From Candidatus Omnitrophota bacterium (GTDB lineage: Bacteria; Omnitrophota; Omnitrophia; Omnitrophales; Aquincolibacteriaceae), in NCBI GenBank assembly GCA_003140935.1, contig PLLJ01000019.1:18816-57188 (forward strand): a stretch of 38,373 bases of DNA. The letters run 5' to 3'. Position 1 is the stretch's first letter. Every line of letters begins with the position of its first letter. The notes beneath the pieces are model-generated. The model was not told where the DNA came from, ran no database searches, and worked only from the letters and a program-made list of their open reading frames with translations. Below are positions 8,247-16,747 of this stretch, in pieces. A program made the position numbers and the translations under genes.

Positions 8247-9938
8247 TCAATCTTTACGAATCACTTTGGAACCGTCGAAGATCTCCAGGGCCTTTGAAAC
8301 AATGTCGGGCACGCCCTCGTCCTTAACCGGGGCGATATTCCCGGCCGCTTCCTGGGTTGTTCCATCACGTTCGGTTACGACACATTGGACCCTGACTTTT
8401 TTGTTGAGGGCCTGTGCAAATGCATCTTCAATGACCTGTTTGTTCAAATCTTTTTCGAGCGTTTCTTTGTGAAAGCGGAATTCGGACGGAAGCCCCAGCA
8501 CGATCACCGAACCTTCCACTTCCGTAGGTTCGGCTTCGGCAAGGTAAAGGCTCAGGGACATGCGCTTGGCCTTTACAAGCTCGATCACTTGAGGCCATAC
8601 CCGTTCGACCTCATTGAGCGTCAGGCCTTCTTCAAATGATGCCCGAGGAGTTTGTGCTTTCAGAGTCGTTTCCGGCTCTCCCGAAGGTTTTTGGAAACCG
8701 CGACCCTTCGTGGTGTTGTAAGAAGGGCTTTCAACCTGATTAATAACTATTCCCGGCTTTAATGTTTTTTTTTCCACACCCGGAGCGGTAGAGCTGCTCT
8801 TTTGCCCTGAGGATGCGCCGCGAATAAGACTTTCGACGGATTTCAGCCCATCCAGATAAACAAGTTTGAGAAGCGAGGCTTCCACGAGCAGTTTGGGCGA
8901 AGCCACCGGCCGGCGCAGCTGGATCTGCAGGTTCTGCAAGATCGAAAGGGCCAAAAGCAGCTCCCCTTGCGAGAAATCAGCCGCTAATTTCCGTAACTTC
9001 GCGATCATTTCGGCGCTCGTTTCAATCAGGGCCTCGGCCTTAGGCGCGGTTTTTAAGACCAGGAGATGCCGGAAAACCTCGAACAGACCTTTGGTAAATT
9101 GCGCAAGATCGGCGCCCTCTTCGTAGAGTTTTTTCACAAGCCCGAAGATCTCATCCCCTTTTTTCTCGCGAATAGCCCCGAGCACCGAAACATACATCTC
9201 TTCCGGCGCAAGCCCGAGAAGCGTCAAGACATCTTCTTCTCTGATCTTCCCTTCGGAAAAACTTGCCAGCTGGTCCAAAAGGCTTTCCGCGTCACGAAGC
9301 GCGCCTTCCGTGGCTTTTGCGATCATAAAAAGTGCGTTCTTTTCGCATTTCAGCTTTTCTTTTTGTGCGATCTTCTCAAGTTTCTCGATCGCTTCAGGGA
9401 CCGAGATCCTTTTGAACTGAAGCCGCTGGCAACGCGACAGGATCGTAAGCGGCACCTTATGGGATTCGGTCGTGGCGAAAATGAATTTCACATGCGCCGG
9501 CGGCTCTTCGAGCGTCTTCAAAAGCGCATTGAAGGCGTCGCCCGTCAAGGAATGGACTTCGTCAATGATATAGATCTTGTAACGGCCTGCCGACGGCTTG
9601 AATTTCACGTTTTCTCGAAGTGTCCGGATCTCCTCGATGCCGCGATTCGACGCGCCGTCGACCTCAAGCACATCCATGGAATTCCCTTGCTCGATCTCTT
9701 TGCAGGAAATACATTTGCCGCAGGGTTTTTCCGTGGGGCCTTCCTTGCAATTCAAAGCCTTTGCCAGGATACGTGCGGTCGAAGTCTTCCCCACGCCGCG
9801 AGGCCCTGAGAAAAGAAAGCTCTGCGGCACGCGCTCTTGACGGATCGCGTTCTTCAAAGTCGTGGTGATGGTCTCTTGCCCCACGATCTCTTCAAATGTT
9901 TGCGGCCTGAATTTCCTGGCGAAAATCAGATATTCCAT
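8247..9938 (-). CDS. dnaX: DNA polymerase III subunit tau (possibly also gamma)
   Basis: 563 aa. Walker A GPRGVGKTST is near residue 45, a four-cysteine zinc module follows (C..KPCGKCISCKE), then Walker B/DEVH, sensor-1 TTESHKVPLTILSRCQ, the lid and domain III to about residue 370, and a tau-type C-terminal region. It is the clamp-loader ATPase. At residues 388-391 the gene carries nine consecutive A bases; reading out of frame after that run ends within a few codons in either alternative frame, so a gamma-like short form of about 390-400 aa could be made. The ATG at 9938 has a plausible AAGG site. It leads recR and the SDR gene. Confidence 0.96.
   Translation of the reverse strand: MEYLIFARKFRPQTFEEIVGQETITTTLKNAIRQERVPQSFLFSGPRGVGKTSTARILAKALNCKEGPTEKPCGKCISCKEIEQGNSMDVLEVDGASNRGIEEIRTLRENVKFKPSAGRYKIYIIDEVHSLTGDAFNALLKTLEEPPAHVKFIFATTESHKVPLTILSRCQRLQFKRISVPEAIEKLEKIAQKEKLKCEKNALFMIAKATEGALRDAESLLDQLASFSEGKIREEDVLTLLGLAPEEMYVSVLGAIREKKGDEIFGLVKKLYEEGADLAQFTKGLFEVFRHLLVLKTAPKAEALIETSAEMIAKLRKLAADFSQGELLLALSILQNLQIQLRRPVASPKLLVEASLLKLVYLDGLKSVESLIRGASSGQKSSSTAPGVEKKTLKPGIVINQVESPSYNTTKGRGFQKPSGEPETTLKAQTPRASFEEGLTLNEVERVWPQVIELVKAKRMSLSLYLAEAEPTEVEGSVIVLGLPSEFRFHKETLEKDLNKQVIEDAFAQALNKKVRVQCVVTERDGTTQEAAGNIAPVKDEGVPDIVSKALEIFDGSKVIRKD
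8765..8773 (-). promoter_or_regulatory. A9 slippery run in dnaX (possible tau/gamma switch)
   Basis: On the coding strand a run of nine A follows GGTGTGG at the border between domain III and the tau-specific tail. A one-base insertion or -1 shift reaches TAA after eight further codons (near 8740); a one-base loss reaches TAA after a single codon. In Thermus thermophilus dnaX, slippage at a run of nine A is known to produce gamma. Use here is inference. Confidence 0.45.
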
Positions 9939-10064
9939 GACTGCCTTGTAGGAGAAATTAAACGCGCTTTAAGAGGATTGCGAGGCACCATGATGCTGGA
10001 AAAGGTCCTGATTTTCAAGAAGTACTTCTCAGGGGAAAAACGTCTAGGCCTTCACTTCACGGCT

Positions 10065-10676
10065 TTATTTCTTAAATCTAAAGGTTTTCAGAACGCGCTC
10101 CAGGATCGGAGCATAAGTATTGAACTTTGACGCGAGCGTATTTAATGTGAATTCATAGGAGCGGTCATTTTTGACTAAAAAGACCATCCGTTTTTTAAAC
10201 GCTGCGAATGGAACTCTTAAGCTATAGGATGGAATCGCCTTATATTCACAAAGAGCTGAGACCGCGTTTTCTCCGTCGATCTTAATGGCTTCTTTGTGTG
10301 ATGCCTCGAACTGGGTCAAATTAGAGTCCATTTTTAAATAAGCTTCAAGCAACTCGGAGGCAGTTTTCCCGGCTTCAAGCGGCCTCACGGTAATATGGAT
10401 GAGCGCTGTAAACTTGGTTTTTTCATCCGTGGGCCCTCTTAAATACACAAGGTCGTATTTTTCCACGCTACCTCGAGATTCCGCAGGTGTCCATCCTGCC
10501 TTTGGATATTCGAATGTGAAATTAAAAATTGGGTTTTTGGCTTCAAAAATTTTAAATTTTGACATGCCGGCCCCTTGATTTTTTAGTGGCAACTTAATTA
10601 AGAGAGCGCTGTAAGCAGCTGCCATGATCAGTATTAGGATGGTAAGGATTAAAAAAATTCTTTTTTTATTCATCAT
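10065..10676 (-). CDS. Membrane-anchored PsbP/DUF1795-like protein
   Basis: 203 aa. Residues 5-29 form a strongly hydrophobic N-terminal segment after MNKKR, best read as a signal anchor with the rest outside the cytoplasm. The soluble part begins with a FTFEYPKAGW motif and ends with a FTLNTLASKF...LKTFRF pattern, which resembles the PsbP/DUF1795 fold (small lipoprotein-like domains). I cannot assign a function. The gene starts 22 nt after the pilin-protease gene, with an AGGAA ribosome site, and probably forms an operon with it and the TPR gene upstream. Two ATG starts lie side by side. Confidence 0.7.
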   Translation of the reverse strand: MMNKKRIFLILTILILIMAAAYSALLIKLPLKNQGAGMSKFKIFEAKNPIFNFTFEYPKAGWTPAESRGSVEKYDLVYLRGPTDEKTKFTALIHITVRPLEAGKTASELLEAYLKMDSNLTQFEASHKEAIKIDGENAVSALCEYKAIPSYSLRVPFAAFKKRMVFLVKNDRSYEFTLNTLASKFNTYAPILERVLKTFRFKK

Positions 10677-10697
10677 AAATTCCTCTTCCTGTTTCGA

Positions 10698-11918
10698 TCA
10701 GTATTCCGGCAAGTCTTTGTAGATATCCTGTCCGCGGATCCATTCCTTTGCAACGCTTTCATCCTTCACCGATCCGTCATTATTGACAAAGTTGGCAGCC
10801 TGAGAATCTACGCCCGCGGCATATCCTGGCGCATTTAATCCCACATCATAGCGGGTTTTAAAATCTATCCAAACCTGGGCTCCCGTGAGGTAGGCGTTGT
10901 ATTCATTATCGATCGTGCCTTTTGCTCCATTAGGATCGTAAAGTCCGTTGGTTCGAGAATCTCCGTATAAAGGATTGGGCACGCCATATTGGTAAACCCC
11001 TTGAGTAGCCTCTATATAAGAATCCATAAGCCAGAGAGCATGAACGGCTTCATGAGCCAAAAACATGGCGCATACATACTTATTCTCCTGATATTCCGAA
11101 CCTATCGTAATATATGGCACGTGATCGTTATCATTCCATTGAGTCACGGCGCCGGCCCCCGCGCCAGGATTGCCGAATGTGACAACCACTGAATTGTCTT
11201 GTAGCCATTGAGAAAGATAAGCACCGCTTTGCATCAGCGGAGAACTCAGAGCAAATGTTGATAAGGTCAGCGTATCCAGAACGGTCTGCACTGTGGGTGC
11301 ATAACCATTAAATACCGGTCCGCTTGCAGTGATGAGCGGGGGATTGTTCGGATTGCTGCTGCTACTGCCAGTACTAGTGCTCGAGCCGTCGCTACTTCCT
11401 CCACTGTTGCCACCTCCTTCACCGCCACCGCCGCCGCCTCCGCCACCTCCACCCCCTCCACCTTCACCACCGCCGCCACCACCGCCGCCTCCGCCGCCTC
11501 CGCCGCTGCCACCTCCACTGTCACCCGACGAGGATCCCACGAAGCCGTTTTTGTCGATCTTGACCTCGTCAAGCCAATTTTCTAAAAGTCCGAGGGGGGT
11601 CGCGCTCGCAAGGAAGTTCTCTTCGTCCGCGTTAATAACTTTGTAGTTATAAAAAAGTCCTTGGAATGAAAGTCCGAGCGCGGATTCGATCCCGGCGTCA
11701 TCGTTTGCCGCAACGAATTGCCCGGTCAAATTATGAAGAAGCAGTTCGGCGGAACGAATGGCCCCGAGGTTGGTGACGGCTTCGGCTACTTTGGCTTTTT
11801 CGACTTGATGGACAACGCGGGGAATCACAAGCGCGGCAAGAACCGAAATGACCACTGTCGCGATCAGAACCTCAAGGAGCGCAAAACCCTTCTTCTTATT
11901 TGGGAGCAGTTTTTTCAT
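10698..11918 (-). CDS. Type IV pilin-like protein fused to a zinc-metallopeptidase-like domain
   Basis: 406 aa from the ATG at 11918, which has a GGAAG site and overlaps the TPR gene by 23 nt. The N-terminus is a class III prepilin signal: basic leader ending KKKG, cleavage before Phe, Glu at mature +5 (FALLEVLIATVV), then a hydrophobic helix. A pilin-like head of about 100 residues follows, then a low-complexity linker with runs of 13 and 14 glycines, then about 190 residues containing HEAVH (H289, H293) and, 46 residues later, a NEYNAY motif with Glu near 339. HExxH plus a downstream Glu is the gluzincin pattern. I infer a surface-displayed or pseudopilus-borne protease. The combination is unusual; enzyme activity is not proven by sequence. 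Confidence 0.8.
   Translation of the reverse strand: MKKLLPNKKKGFALLEVLIATVVISVLAALVIPRVVHQVEKAKVAEAVTNLGAIRSAELLLHNLTGQFVAANDDAGIESALGLSFQGLFYNYKVINADEENFLASATPLGLLENWLDEVKIDKNGFVGSSSGDSGGGSGGGGGGGGGGGGGEGGGGGGGGGGGGGGEGGGNSGGSSDGSSTSTGSSSSNPNNPPLITASGPVFNGYAPTVQTVLDTLTLSTFALSSPLMQSGAYLSQWLQDNSVVVTFGNPGAGAGAVTQWNDNDHVPYITIGSEYQENKYVCAMFLAHEAVHALWLMDSYIEATQGVYQYGVPNPLYGDSRTNGLYDPNGAKGTIDNEYNAYLTGAQVWIDFKTRYDVGLNAPGYAAGVDSQAANFVNNDGSVKDESVAKEWIRGQDIYKDLPEY
11410..11518 (-). repeat. GGN trinucleotide tract encoding the polyglycine linker
   Basis: About 110 bases made almost only of GGN codons, encoding two glycine runs of 13 and 14 separated by Glu. The codons are mixed (GGC, GGA, GGT, one GGG), so it is not a perfect microsatellite but could still expand or shrink. 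The complementary strand gives an artificial polyproline ORF. Confidence 0.9.
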
Positions 11919-13224
11919 TTCTACTTCCTCGAATGGCATCTTCCAACAGTTTTTTATTCCGGAGCGCCGGTTCAAGCTTCGGATCCAACTCGAGCGCCCG
12001 GTTCCATTCCTTTAAGGCATTGTCGGCATCGCGCATTAAAACATAAGCCAGCCCGGCGTTCGAGTGCGCTTTCGCGTCTCCGTCGTCCCGGTCAAGGATT
12101 CCCCGAAAAATTTCGAGGGCGACTTTGGGATTGTTCATCTTCAAGTAAACCAGTCCGAGACTGCTGGCAATGGCCGGATCGTCCGGATCTTTTTTTGCTA
12201 ACTTCTCATATTGAGAGAGCGCTTTCTGGAATTCCCCCTTTTGAATAAAAACCTGCGCCAATCCGCGGGACGCGCCCAAAGATTTCGGATCTTTCGCCAA
12301 AACTTCATTGAAAGCCGCTTCGGCTTTCGCCCAGTCTTTCATGTTGAGATACAACCATCCAAGACCGGTCTTTGTTTTCTCAAGATCAGGATCATTCTTG
12401 AGGGCCTTTTTATAATAATTTTCCGCTCCGCTATAATCTTTCCGCGATCTTGAGATCTCAGCCATAAGAAGATAGATCCGAGGAATAGGAAAAGGTTTTT
12501 TGGCTAGAGGAGCGAGAATGGCCGACGCCCGATCCAACTCGCCGGCCTGGATGTAAGCGGCGGCGGTATTACAAACGGCCACGGGATCATTTTTCTCGCC
12601 CATCTTTTCAAAGAGCTTAGCAGCTCCCAGATAGTCTCCTGACATGTAAAGACAATAAGCCAAGTTTCTATCCACAATGAATTGATCTGATCCTAATGCG
12701 GTAATTTTTTGATAATAGGGTATGGCGGTTTTATAGTCCTTCGAGGCCTCATAGAGATGTGCTAAATTCAGAAGGATATCGGGATTGCCGGGTTTTTCTT
12801 CGAGCGCTCTGAGGAAATTTTCTGCCGCTTTTTTTGTTTCGCCAGCGGAAGCGTAAGCGCTTCCGATATTGGCATAGATAATGGCACTGGTCGCACGCGG
12901 ACCTAAAGCTTTTTCGAAGGCCTCGACAGCGTCCTGGAACTGACCCTCCTTGTAAAGCTCCAAGCCTTTGGCGAAAAAGACCTGTCCTCCCTCGACGGTG
13001 AGAAGATCCGCGGTAGGACCCCGCCAGAGTATCTGGATATCACTTTTAGGGATCTTCACCCTGCCGCCCGGAGCCTGGATCGTCACGAATTCATCGTCTT
13101 CCTTGAGGATCTTCGTCTCCATCGCATTACCATTCTTGAGCTGGATGATTTCGGCACGCAGGACGGAAGAAAGCGGTGGGAGAAAAAAGAAACAGAGAAG
13201 AGAAACCCATATCTTAACTTTCAA
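11896..13224 (-). CDS. Exported TPR protein
   Basis: 442 aa starting with TTG at 13224. The TTG is supported by a full AAGGAGG ribosome site 7 nt upstream and by the absence of a nearby in-frame ATG. A signal peptide of about 24 residues (hydrophobic stretch, cleavage after LRA) is followed by a small beta-rich segment (about 25-70, IIQLKNGNAMETKI, GGRVKIPKSDI) and then about nine to ten TPR units to the C-terminus. TPRs bind partner proteins; the location should be the periplasm. It is first in an operon with the pilin-protease and the anchored PsbP-like protein, so it may be an assembly partner for pilin export. Partner identity is unknown. Confidence 0.85.
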   Translation of the reverse strand: MKVKIWVSLLCFFFLPPLSSVLRAEIIQLKNGNAMETKILKEDDEFVTIQAPGGRVKIPKSDIQILWRGPTADLLTVEGGQVFFAKGLELYKEGQFQDAVEAFEKALGPRATSAIIYANIGSAYASAGETKKAAENFLRALEEKPGNPDILLNLAHLYEASKDYKTAIPYYQKITALGSDQFIVDRNLAYCLYMSGDYLGAAKLFEKMGEKNDPVAVCNTAAAYIQAGELDRASAILAPLAKKPFPIPRIYLLMAEISRSRKDYSGAENYYKKALKNDPDLEKTKTGLGWLYLNMKDWAKAEAAFNEVLAKDPKSLGASRGLAQVFIQKGEFQKALSQYEKLAKKDPDDPAIASSLGLVYLKMNNPKVALEIFRGILDRDDGDAKAHSNAGLAYVLMRDADNALKEWNRALELDPKLEPALRNKKLLEDAIRGSRNEKTAPK

Positions 13225-13304
13225 ATTCGAGCCTCCTTATTCGGAGCCTTCTATTTCAAAAAACCCTTGAACTTCAACGGCAGCGTCGTTTTGCGCAGGC
13301 AAAA

Positions 13305-13391
13305 CGGAGAGGATAGGATTCGAACCTATGATCCCCTTGCGAGGATAACGGTTTTCGAGACCGCCGCATTCGACCACTCTGCCACCTCTCC
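13305..13391 (-). tRNA. tRNA-Ser(CGA)
   Basis: 87-nt class II tRNA on the minus strand: acceptor GGAGAGG/CCTCTCC, D-arm with GAGTGGTCGAA, anticodon loop CTCGAAA with anticodon CGA, a long variable arm typical of serine tRNAs, and a T-arm with GGTTCGAATCC. CCA is not encoded. A perfect 8-bp hairpin (13287-13294/13299-13306) abuts the 3' end and shares its last two bases, which could guide 3' processing or transcript ending. Confidence 0.95.
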
Positions 13392-13457
13392 ACGAAGAAC
13401 GGGATAACGAACGATAGAAGGTTTTTCGCCATCCTTCATCCGACGCCTTGAGGTTAA

Positions 13458-13486
13458 AGTTTATTGCCTCCGCGGGAATTGGTCAA
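13458..13486 (-). promoter_or_regulatory. Likely promoter of tRNA-Ser
   Basis: On the minus strand: -35 TTGACC (13486-13481), 17-nt spacer, -10 TAAACT (13463-13458). Predicted start near 13450, about 60 nt before the tRNA 5' end. Nine of twelve bases match the consensus. The 330 bases between the epimerase stop and the TPR gene hold only this promoter, the tRNA and its hairpin. Confidence 0.5.
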
Positions 13487-13554
13487 GGCACGAAAAAGAA
13501 GGATTTTCTGCACGCTCTGGGTCTTTCCGGCTTGCCCGGCACGCGATAAGAACA

Positions 13555-14631
13555 TCACGTCCCGGTCTTGGCCCAACGATCCTTATTACATCTAAAGATC
13601 TCTTTGAGAATATCTTCCGTGCTCTTGGTGACCGACCATCCCGGATAGTGGCTTGAGAATTTGGACACATCGCTGACCCACCAGATGTGATCGCCGATCC
13701 GGTTTTTTTCGAGATAAACCGTTTTCATGTTACGGCCCGCGATCTTCCCGCAAAGTTGAACGGCTTCCATCATTGAGCAATGGCTGAAACGACTTCCGCC
13801 CATGTTGTAAACCTCGCCGCATCGCGGCTTCTGATAAAAGCGATAAAAACCGTTCACCAGATCCAAGCTATGGATATTATCCCGGACCTGTTTTCCTCTG
13901 TAGCCAAAGATCTGATACTCCCGGTCCAGGATCGCGCATTTCATCAAATAAGCGAGATATCCGTGCAGTTCTGCCGCGGCATGGCGGGGACCGGTCAAAC
14001 ATCCGCAGCGGAAAAGACCCGTTTTCATTCCGAAATAGCGTCCATATTCCTGAACCATGATATCGGCCGCTACTTTGGACGCCCCGAAAACAGAATGGGT
14101 GCATTGGTCCAAAGACATGCTCTCATCAATCCCTTTTTTGAAATAAGGGTGCTTAGGATCCAATTCCCACCGTGTTTCCAGCTCTTGAAGAGGAAGGCGA
14201 TTGGGGGTATCTCCATAGACTTTATTGGTGGAGACAAAAATAAAGACTGCTTGGGGACAGTGCTGTCGCGCGGCTTCCAGAAGATTTAATGTGCCAACCG
14301 CGTTAATGCCAAAATCCGTGTGCGGCTCCCGCGCGGCCCAATCATGGCTCGGTTGCGCGGCATTGTGAATCACTACGTCGATATCCCGGTTATGTTCCGA
14401 AAAAATACTGGAAACCGCCGCAGTATCGCGGATGTCAATCTCATGGTTGATAAAATTCGCGCATTCATTCTTAAGCTCCCGAAGGCTCTCTTGCGTAGAA
14501 CCCTCGGCACCGAAAAAATATTTCCGCATATCATTATCGATGCCGATGACATGAAATCCCTTGGCATGAAAGAGCCGGACCGACTCAGAGCCGATAAGGC
14601 CCGCAGCTCCTGTGACTAGCGCGATCTTCAT
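13555..14631 (-). CDS. NAD-dependent epimerase/dehydratase, CDP-paratose 2-epimerase-like (copy 1)
   Basis: 358 aa extended SDR. GAAGLIG at residue 9 binds [15 protein letters not shown] and STNKVYGD are segments shared with CDP-tyvelose (paratose) 2-epimerases, and [11 protein letters not shown] lies in the C-terminal domain. The usual YxxxK catalytic Tyr position reads VFGASK, i.e. Phe; some CDP-paratose epimerase relatives show a similar FGASK sequence as I recall, so this may be family-normal. It likely epimerises or otherwise modifies a nucleotide-bound deoxysugar in the cytoplasm. A GGAGGAG site precedes the ATG, and it starts 24 nt after copy 2. Exact sugar unknown. Confidence 0.85.
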   Translation of the reverse strand: MKIALVTGAAGLIGSESVRLFHAKGFHVIGIDNDMRKYFFGAEGSTQESLRELKNECANFINHEIDIRDTAAVSSIFSEHNRDIDVVIHNAAQPSHDWAAREPHTDFGINAVGTLNLLEAARQHCPQAVFIFVSTNKVYGDTPNRLPLQELETRWELDPKHPYFKKGIDESMSLDQCTHSVFGASKVAADIMVQEYGRYFGMKTGLFRCGCLTGPRHAAAELHGYLAYLMKCAILDREYQIFGYRGKQVRDNIHSLDLVNGFYRFYQKPRCGEVYNMGGSRFSHCSMMEAVQLCGKIAGRNMKTVYLEKNRIGDHIWWVSDVSKFSSHYPGWSVTKSTEDILKEIFRCNKDRWAKTGT

Positions 14632-14655
14632 TACTCCTCCTTTTTAATTTTGCGA

Positions 14656-15732
14656 TCAAAGAAATATTTTTTTGAAATCCGGTTCATGGTCCTTCAGCCA
14701 AAGAAATGTGTCCTCCAGGATCTTCCGCGAGGATCGCTGCGGCTTCCAATCAAAAACCTGCTCGGTCCTTCCGTTATCGGTGATATACCAGATCATATCC
14801 GCCGGCCGCGGCTCTAAAACGCTCCCGATCGCCATGGAATTTCCCGTGAGTTGCGCGCAAATATCTGTGGTCTCCCGAAGGGATAGATTTGAATAACTCG
14901 ATCCGCCGACGTTGAATATTTCCCCGCGATAAGAGGGTTTGTCCCCGATCAGACACTGTGCCTGCTTGGCCACAAGTTCGGCGAGATCTTGCACATGCAA
15001 TAGGTCCCGCACTTGTTTCCCCATCCCGCCGAAACCGATATATTTCAGAGGCTTTTTGAAATAATGATGGGCCAACCAAAATGTAAAAACACCTTGATCG
15101 ACCTTGCCCAATTGCCACGGCCCTGCGATCACGCCGCACCGGTCGATGATCGCCGGAAGATCGTATTGGGCCGCATATTCCCGAAGGATCAGTTCCGCGC
15201 ACAATTTGCTCGCTCCGTAGATTGACCGGATCCCATGAAGAGGCATCTCCGTCCGCACACCCCGCGGGCTCACGCCCTCACATCCCTCCTCAAGATCGAA
15301 CCGCGTCTCTGTTTCCCGGTAGCGACAGGCATTCAACCGATCGTAAGGATAAATGCGGGAGCTGGATAAGAAAAGAACGGGGACCCGCCGCTCACGGGCC
15401 CATTCGAAACAATGGATCGCGCCTTGCAGGTTGATGTCCAAGACACGGCGCGCATCCTGGCCCTGGGTCCCCGCCAGAACAGACGGTTCTGCGCTGCATT
15501 CGATGAGAAGGGCAAACGTTTCCTTGAGTTTGCTGAGATCCCCGGGATTCCTTACATCACCCCGTACAAATTGAATGCCCTGGGGCAAGATCCTTTTTTC
15601 CAGCAGGATCTCTGAGCCCCGTCGGCTGAGGTCGTCAAGAACGGTCACCTCGTAACCCCGGGTCATAAGATCCACCGCCAGATTGGACCCCACAAAACCG
15701 CTCCCCCCTGTGATCAGAATACGTTTCGTCAT
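14656..15732 (-). CDS. NAD-dependent epimerase/dehydratase, CDP-paratose 2-epimerase-like (copy 2)
   Basis: 358 aa, the same length as the neighbouring copy but clearly diverged. The cofactor motif GGSGFVG is at residue 9, SSSRIYP replaces the usual S-x-x-x-VYG region, and the catalytic pair IYGASK keeps Tyr and Lys. RCGVIAGPWQ, KVDQGVF and GKQVRDLLHVQDL are strongly typical of the CDP-paratose-2-epimerase-like group. It probably acts on a nucleotide sugar feeding the glycosyltransferases next door. It is first in a two-gene unit with copy 1 and has a candidate extended -10 promoter about 100 nt upstream. Precise substrate is not readable. Confidence 0.85.
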   Translation of the reverse strand: MTKRILITGGSGFVGSNLAVDLMTRGYEVTVLDDLSRRGSEILLEKRILPQGIQFVRGDVRNPGDLSKLKETFALLIECSAEPSVLAGTQGQDARRVLDINLQGAIHCFEWARERRVPVLFLSSSRIYPYDRLNACRYRETETRFDLEEGCEGVSPRGVRTEMPLHGIRSIYGASKLCAELILREYAAQYDLPAIIDRCGVIAGPWQLGKVDQGVFTFWLAHHYFKKPLKYIGFGGMGKQVRDLLHVQDLAELVAKQAQCLIGDKPSYRGEIFNVGGSSYSNLSLRETTDICAQLTGNSMAIGSVLEPRPADMIWYITDNGRTEQVFDWKPQRSSRKILEDTFLWLKDHEPDFKKIFL

Positions 15733-15832
15733 GGTTCATTCACCCTAAAAAAATGTCGCCCATGGATACCGCCTCAAAATCCTTTTCGGGCATGCCGCCT
15801 ATGGAATCTTCATTTCTCATCTGGCCGAGGCG

Positions 15833-15841
15833 ATTATAACA
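15833..15841 (-). promoter_or_regulatory. Extended -10 promoter upstream of the epimerase pair
   Basis: On the minus strand TGTTATAAT (15841-15833) is a perfect extended -10 element; no good -35 is seen. It lies in the 166-nt gap between the GT2 gene and the epimerases and would start transcription near 15826. The rest of the gap shows nothing else I recognise. Confidence 0.5.
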
Positions 15842-15898
15842 AAGAAATCCGTTTTTTGTGTTTTTGTAATAAAGCAAACATGTCAGAGACACCGCTGG

Positions 15899-16732
15899 CT
15901 AGGATCTCATCCAAAAGTATTTATTAAAGATCGCCATGAAGAGGCCCCGCGCAAGTTCATAAGGCGCGCAGAGAGCATAGGTCTTTACCCTTCCCCAGAA
16001 GTCTTCGTTCTTGGCGATCATCCAATGACGATTACGAAAACTTAAATATTGCCGGAATTTCGGGTCTGTACCCGAGCTGTTGCCGGTGTGTAAACATTCC
16101 ATTTGAGGGCAAAAGAGAACTTTCCACCCGGCCCGTTGGGCTCTCCACGCTAGGTCTACGTCTTCTACTAAAAAGAAAAAACGCTCGTCAAAATAACCCG
16201 TTCTCTCTTTGAGCTTATCAAGCATGCTGCGCCTGTAAAAAGCGGCCGCGGAACAGGGCCCGATGATCTTTTTTCTCGCCGTTCCGACCCCGTCTTTCGA
16301 CCTTCCCCGGTTCAGATCATGGAACCTCCGGAAAGCCGACAAATAGATCCCCTGGGAATAAAGGATCTTGCCGTCCTTGTTTAGGACATTGGGTTGGATC
16401 ATACCGGTATCACCGGAGAATCCTCTTCGGACCAAATTAAACTTTTCGAAAAAACCATCCCCGAGCACGACATCGCTATCCAAGGCTAAGATCCAATCCC
16501 CGGACGAACATTCGATGCCTTGATTCCTGGCTTTGCTGGCTCCAAGATTTTTTGAGTTTTCGATCAACGTCACCCGGGGGAAATACCCTTTGATGATTTC
16601 CAGCGTTTTATCCGAAGAAGCGTTGTCGATGATCACTACTTCGATACCCCTAGTGTCTTGGCGGAAAACGGAGTCCAGACACGCTTGTATGTACTCCTGG
16701 CTGTTGCAAGTCAGGATCACCACAGAAAGCAT
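15899..16732 (-). CDS. Glycosyltransferase family 2, rhamnosyltransferase-like
   Basis: 277 aa with a GT-A fold. The N-terminus SVVILTCNSQEYIQACLDSV, IIDNASSD and the metal-binding ALDSDVVLG (DxD) are visible, then GPCSAAAFYRRS and the acceptor-loop region FFLVEDVDLAWRAQRAGW. The profile matches dTDP-Rha:polysaccharide-type inverting transferases (WbbL-like), acting at the cytoplasmic membrane face on a lipid-linked glycan. There is no transmembrane segment except a weakly hydrophobic C-terminus. A GGGGGAG site precedes the ATG at 16732, 15 nt after the next glycosyltransferase. Donor sugar is inferred only. Confidence 0.9.
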   Translation of the reverse strand: MLSVVILTCNSQEYIQACLDSVFRQDTRGIEVVIIDNASSDKTLEIIKGYFPRVTLIENSKNLGASKARNQGIECSSGDWILALDSDVVLGDGFFEKFNLVRRGFSGDTGMIQPNVLNKDGKILYSQGIYLSAFRRFHDLNRGRSKDGVGTARKKIIGPCSAAAFYRRSMLDKLKERTGYFDERFFFLVEDVDLAWRAQRAGWKVLFCPQMECLHTGNSSGTDPKFRQYLSFRNRHWMIAKNEDFWGRVKTYALCAPYELARGLFMAIFNKYFWMRS

Positions 16733-16747
16733 CCACTCCCCCTTTTT

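Noticed and set aside
9066..9809. 247-codon open frame on the plus strand
   Set aside because: It lies wholly inside dnaX on the other strand, has no ribosome site and a composition unlike a protein; the dnaX motifs prove the minus-strand reading.
10018..10029. 12-bp palindrome upstream of dnaX as an operator
   Set aside because: A perfect palindrome, but single, with no promoter element near it; too little to call a site.
11329..11646. Polyproline ORF on the plus strand
   Set aside because: It is the complement of the polyglycine linker of the pilin-protease gene.
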